Both the position numbers and the translations under genes were made by a program. The notes below the pieces were generated by a model. It worked only from the letters and a program-made list of their open reading frames with translations. It had not been told where the DNA came from and searched no databases. Source: Deltaproteobacteria bacterium RBG_16_54_18 (GTDB taxonomy: Bacteria > Desulfobacterota > B13-G15 > RBG-16-54-18). From it: a stretch of DNA of 6,359 nt. Positions 6,117-6,359 of this stretch are shown in pieces; position 1 is the first letter of the stretch; every line of letters starts with the position of its first letter. The stretch lies in assembly GCA_001797935.1 (NCBI GenBank), contig MGQT01000090.1:1-6359 (forward strand), in the 5' to 3' direction.

Positions 6117-6180
6117 GGGGGAAGATTGAAAGTTGTTAAATAATAGAGGAAGAAAGTCCCGCACTGTCGCTCTGCGACAT
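6117..6180 (+). repeat. Repeat unit, copy 3 (with TGTCGC hairpin)
   Basis: This 64-base unit repeats 5935-5994, including the hairpin TGTCGC-TCT-GCGACA (6165-6179). Bases 6120-6143 read GRLKVVK and stop, almost the same as the end of the 93-codon gene (GKLKVVK and stop). The frame is closed by a TGA at 6093-6095, so no gene is attached here. Just upstream, CCGCAGAGCGG (6107-6117) contains the reverse complement of the core CGCTCTGCG and may be a decayed inverted copy. The unit ends 13 bases before the antitoxin ATG. Confidence 0.7.
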
Positions 6181-6193
6181 GGTGGAGTGAACT

Positions 6194-6359
6194 ATGAAGA
6201 TTTATACCTACTCTCAGGCCAGGCAAAAGCTGGCAGATATACTTGAAGAGTCGAAAAGCGAAGACGTTGTTATTCATCGTCGTAAAGGAGACAAGTTTTT
6301 TATTGTCCCGGAAGCTCGTACACAACGTTCTCCGTTTGATGTGAGCGGCCTGCGCAAAA
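6194..6359 (+). CDS. Phd/YefM-type antitoxin, N-terminal part
   Basis: The frame is open for 55 codons to the window edge. It begins MKIYTYSQARQKLADILEE, the characteristic Phd/YefM start in which the N-terminal region makes a DNA-binding dimer and represses its own operon. KSEDVVIHRRKGDKFFIVPEA (21-41) matches the beta strands that follow in this family, and RSPFDVSGL (45-53) begins the toxin-binding tail. GGAG (6184-6187) is a good ribosome site six bases before the ATG. The partner toxin, often RelE, Doc or PIN type, would lie beyond the window. The C-terminus cannot be judged. The TGTCGC hairpin directly upstream might affect expression, but it is a dispersed repeat rather than a clear Phd operator. 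Confidence 0.8.
   Translation, partial: MKIYTYSQARQKLADILEESKSEDVVIHRRKGDKFFIVPEARTQRSPFDVSGLRK

Noticed and set aside
5979..6179. CRISPR array
   Set aside because: The repeated hairpins are about 15 bases, unevenly spaced (81 and 105 bases), and lie in different contexts. There are no uniform spacers and no cas genes in view.

Overview
The window most likely comes from a Gram-negative anaerobe of the Deltaproteobacteria/Desulfobacterota type. This is inferred from a lipid A enzyme (LpxC), a sigma-32 family factor, a DsbA-like protein that appears to use selenocysteine, and the general look of the proteins. No taxonomic search could be run. Most of the window is dense chromosomal housekeeping sequence. 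The right end is repeat-rich and looks like accessory DNA.

Layout from left to right. Bases 1-42 may be the last codons of a plus-strand gene, followed by a perfect 11-bp hairpin. Bases 282-1148 (minus) are one exported thioredoxin-fold gene that ordinary gene calling would split in two, because an in-frame TGA replaces the first cysteine of the CPYC active site. The reading UPYC, selenocysteine, explains this best. A divergent intergenic region leads into murI (1333-2142, plus, glutamate racemase). Convergent with murI and only 3 bp away is a remarkable fusion (2146-3489, minus): a phosphorylatable NtrC/NtrX-type receiver domain joined by a helical linker to a complete LpxC deacetylase. Its promoter faces that of rpoH (3627-4586, plus) across a 137-bp gap. 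The gap also holds a 7-bp inverted repeat over the predicted rpoH -10 and start. rpoH is followed at close spacing by a dGTPase-like HD hydrolase (4612-5661) and a 93-codon protein of unknown function (5679-5960), probably one operon.

From about 5935 to 6180 there are several copies of a short hairpin, TGTCGC-TYT-GCGACA, inside longer direct and inverted repeats. One repeat unit includes the last eight codons, stop included, of the 93-codon gene. The window ends inside a Phd/YefM-type antitoxin gene (from 6194).

Taken together, murI (peptidoglycan precursor), LpxC (lipid A commitment step) and RpoH (heat shock) form a cell-envelope and stress neighbourhood. The two strongest points for follow-up are the receiver-LpxC fusion, which implies phosphorylation control of lipid A synthesis, and the UPYC selenoprotein with candidate SECIS hairpins directly after its UGA.
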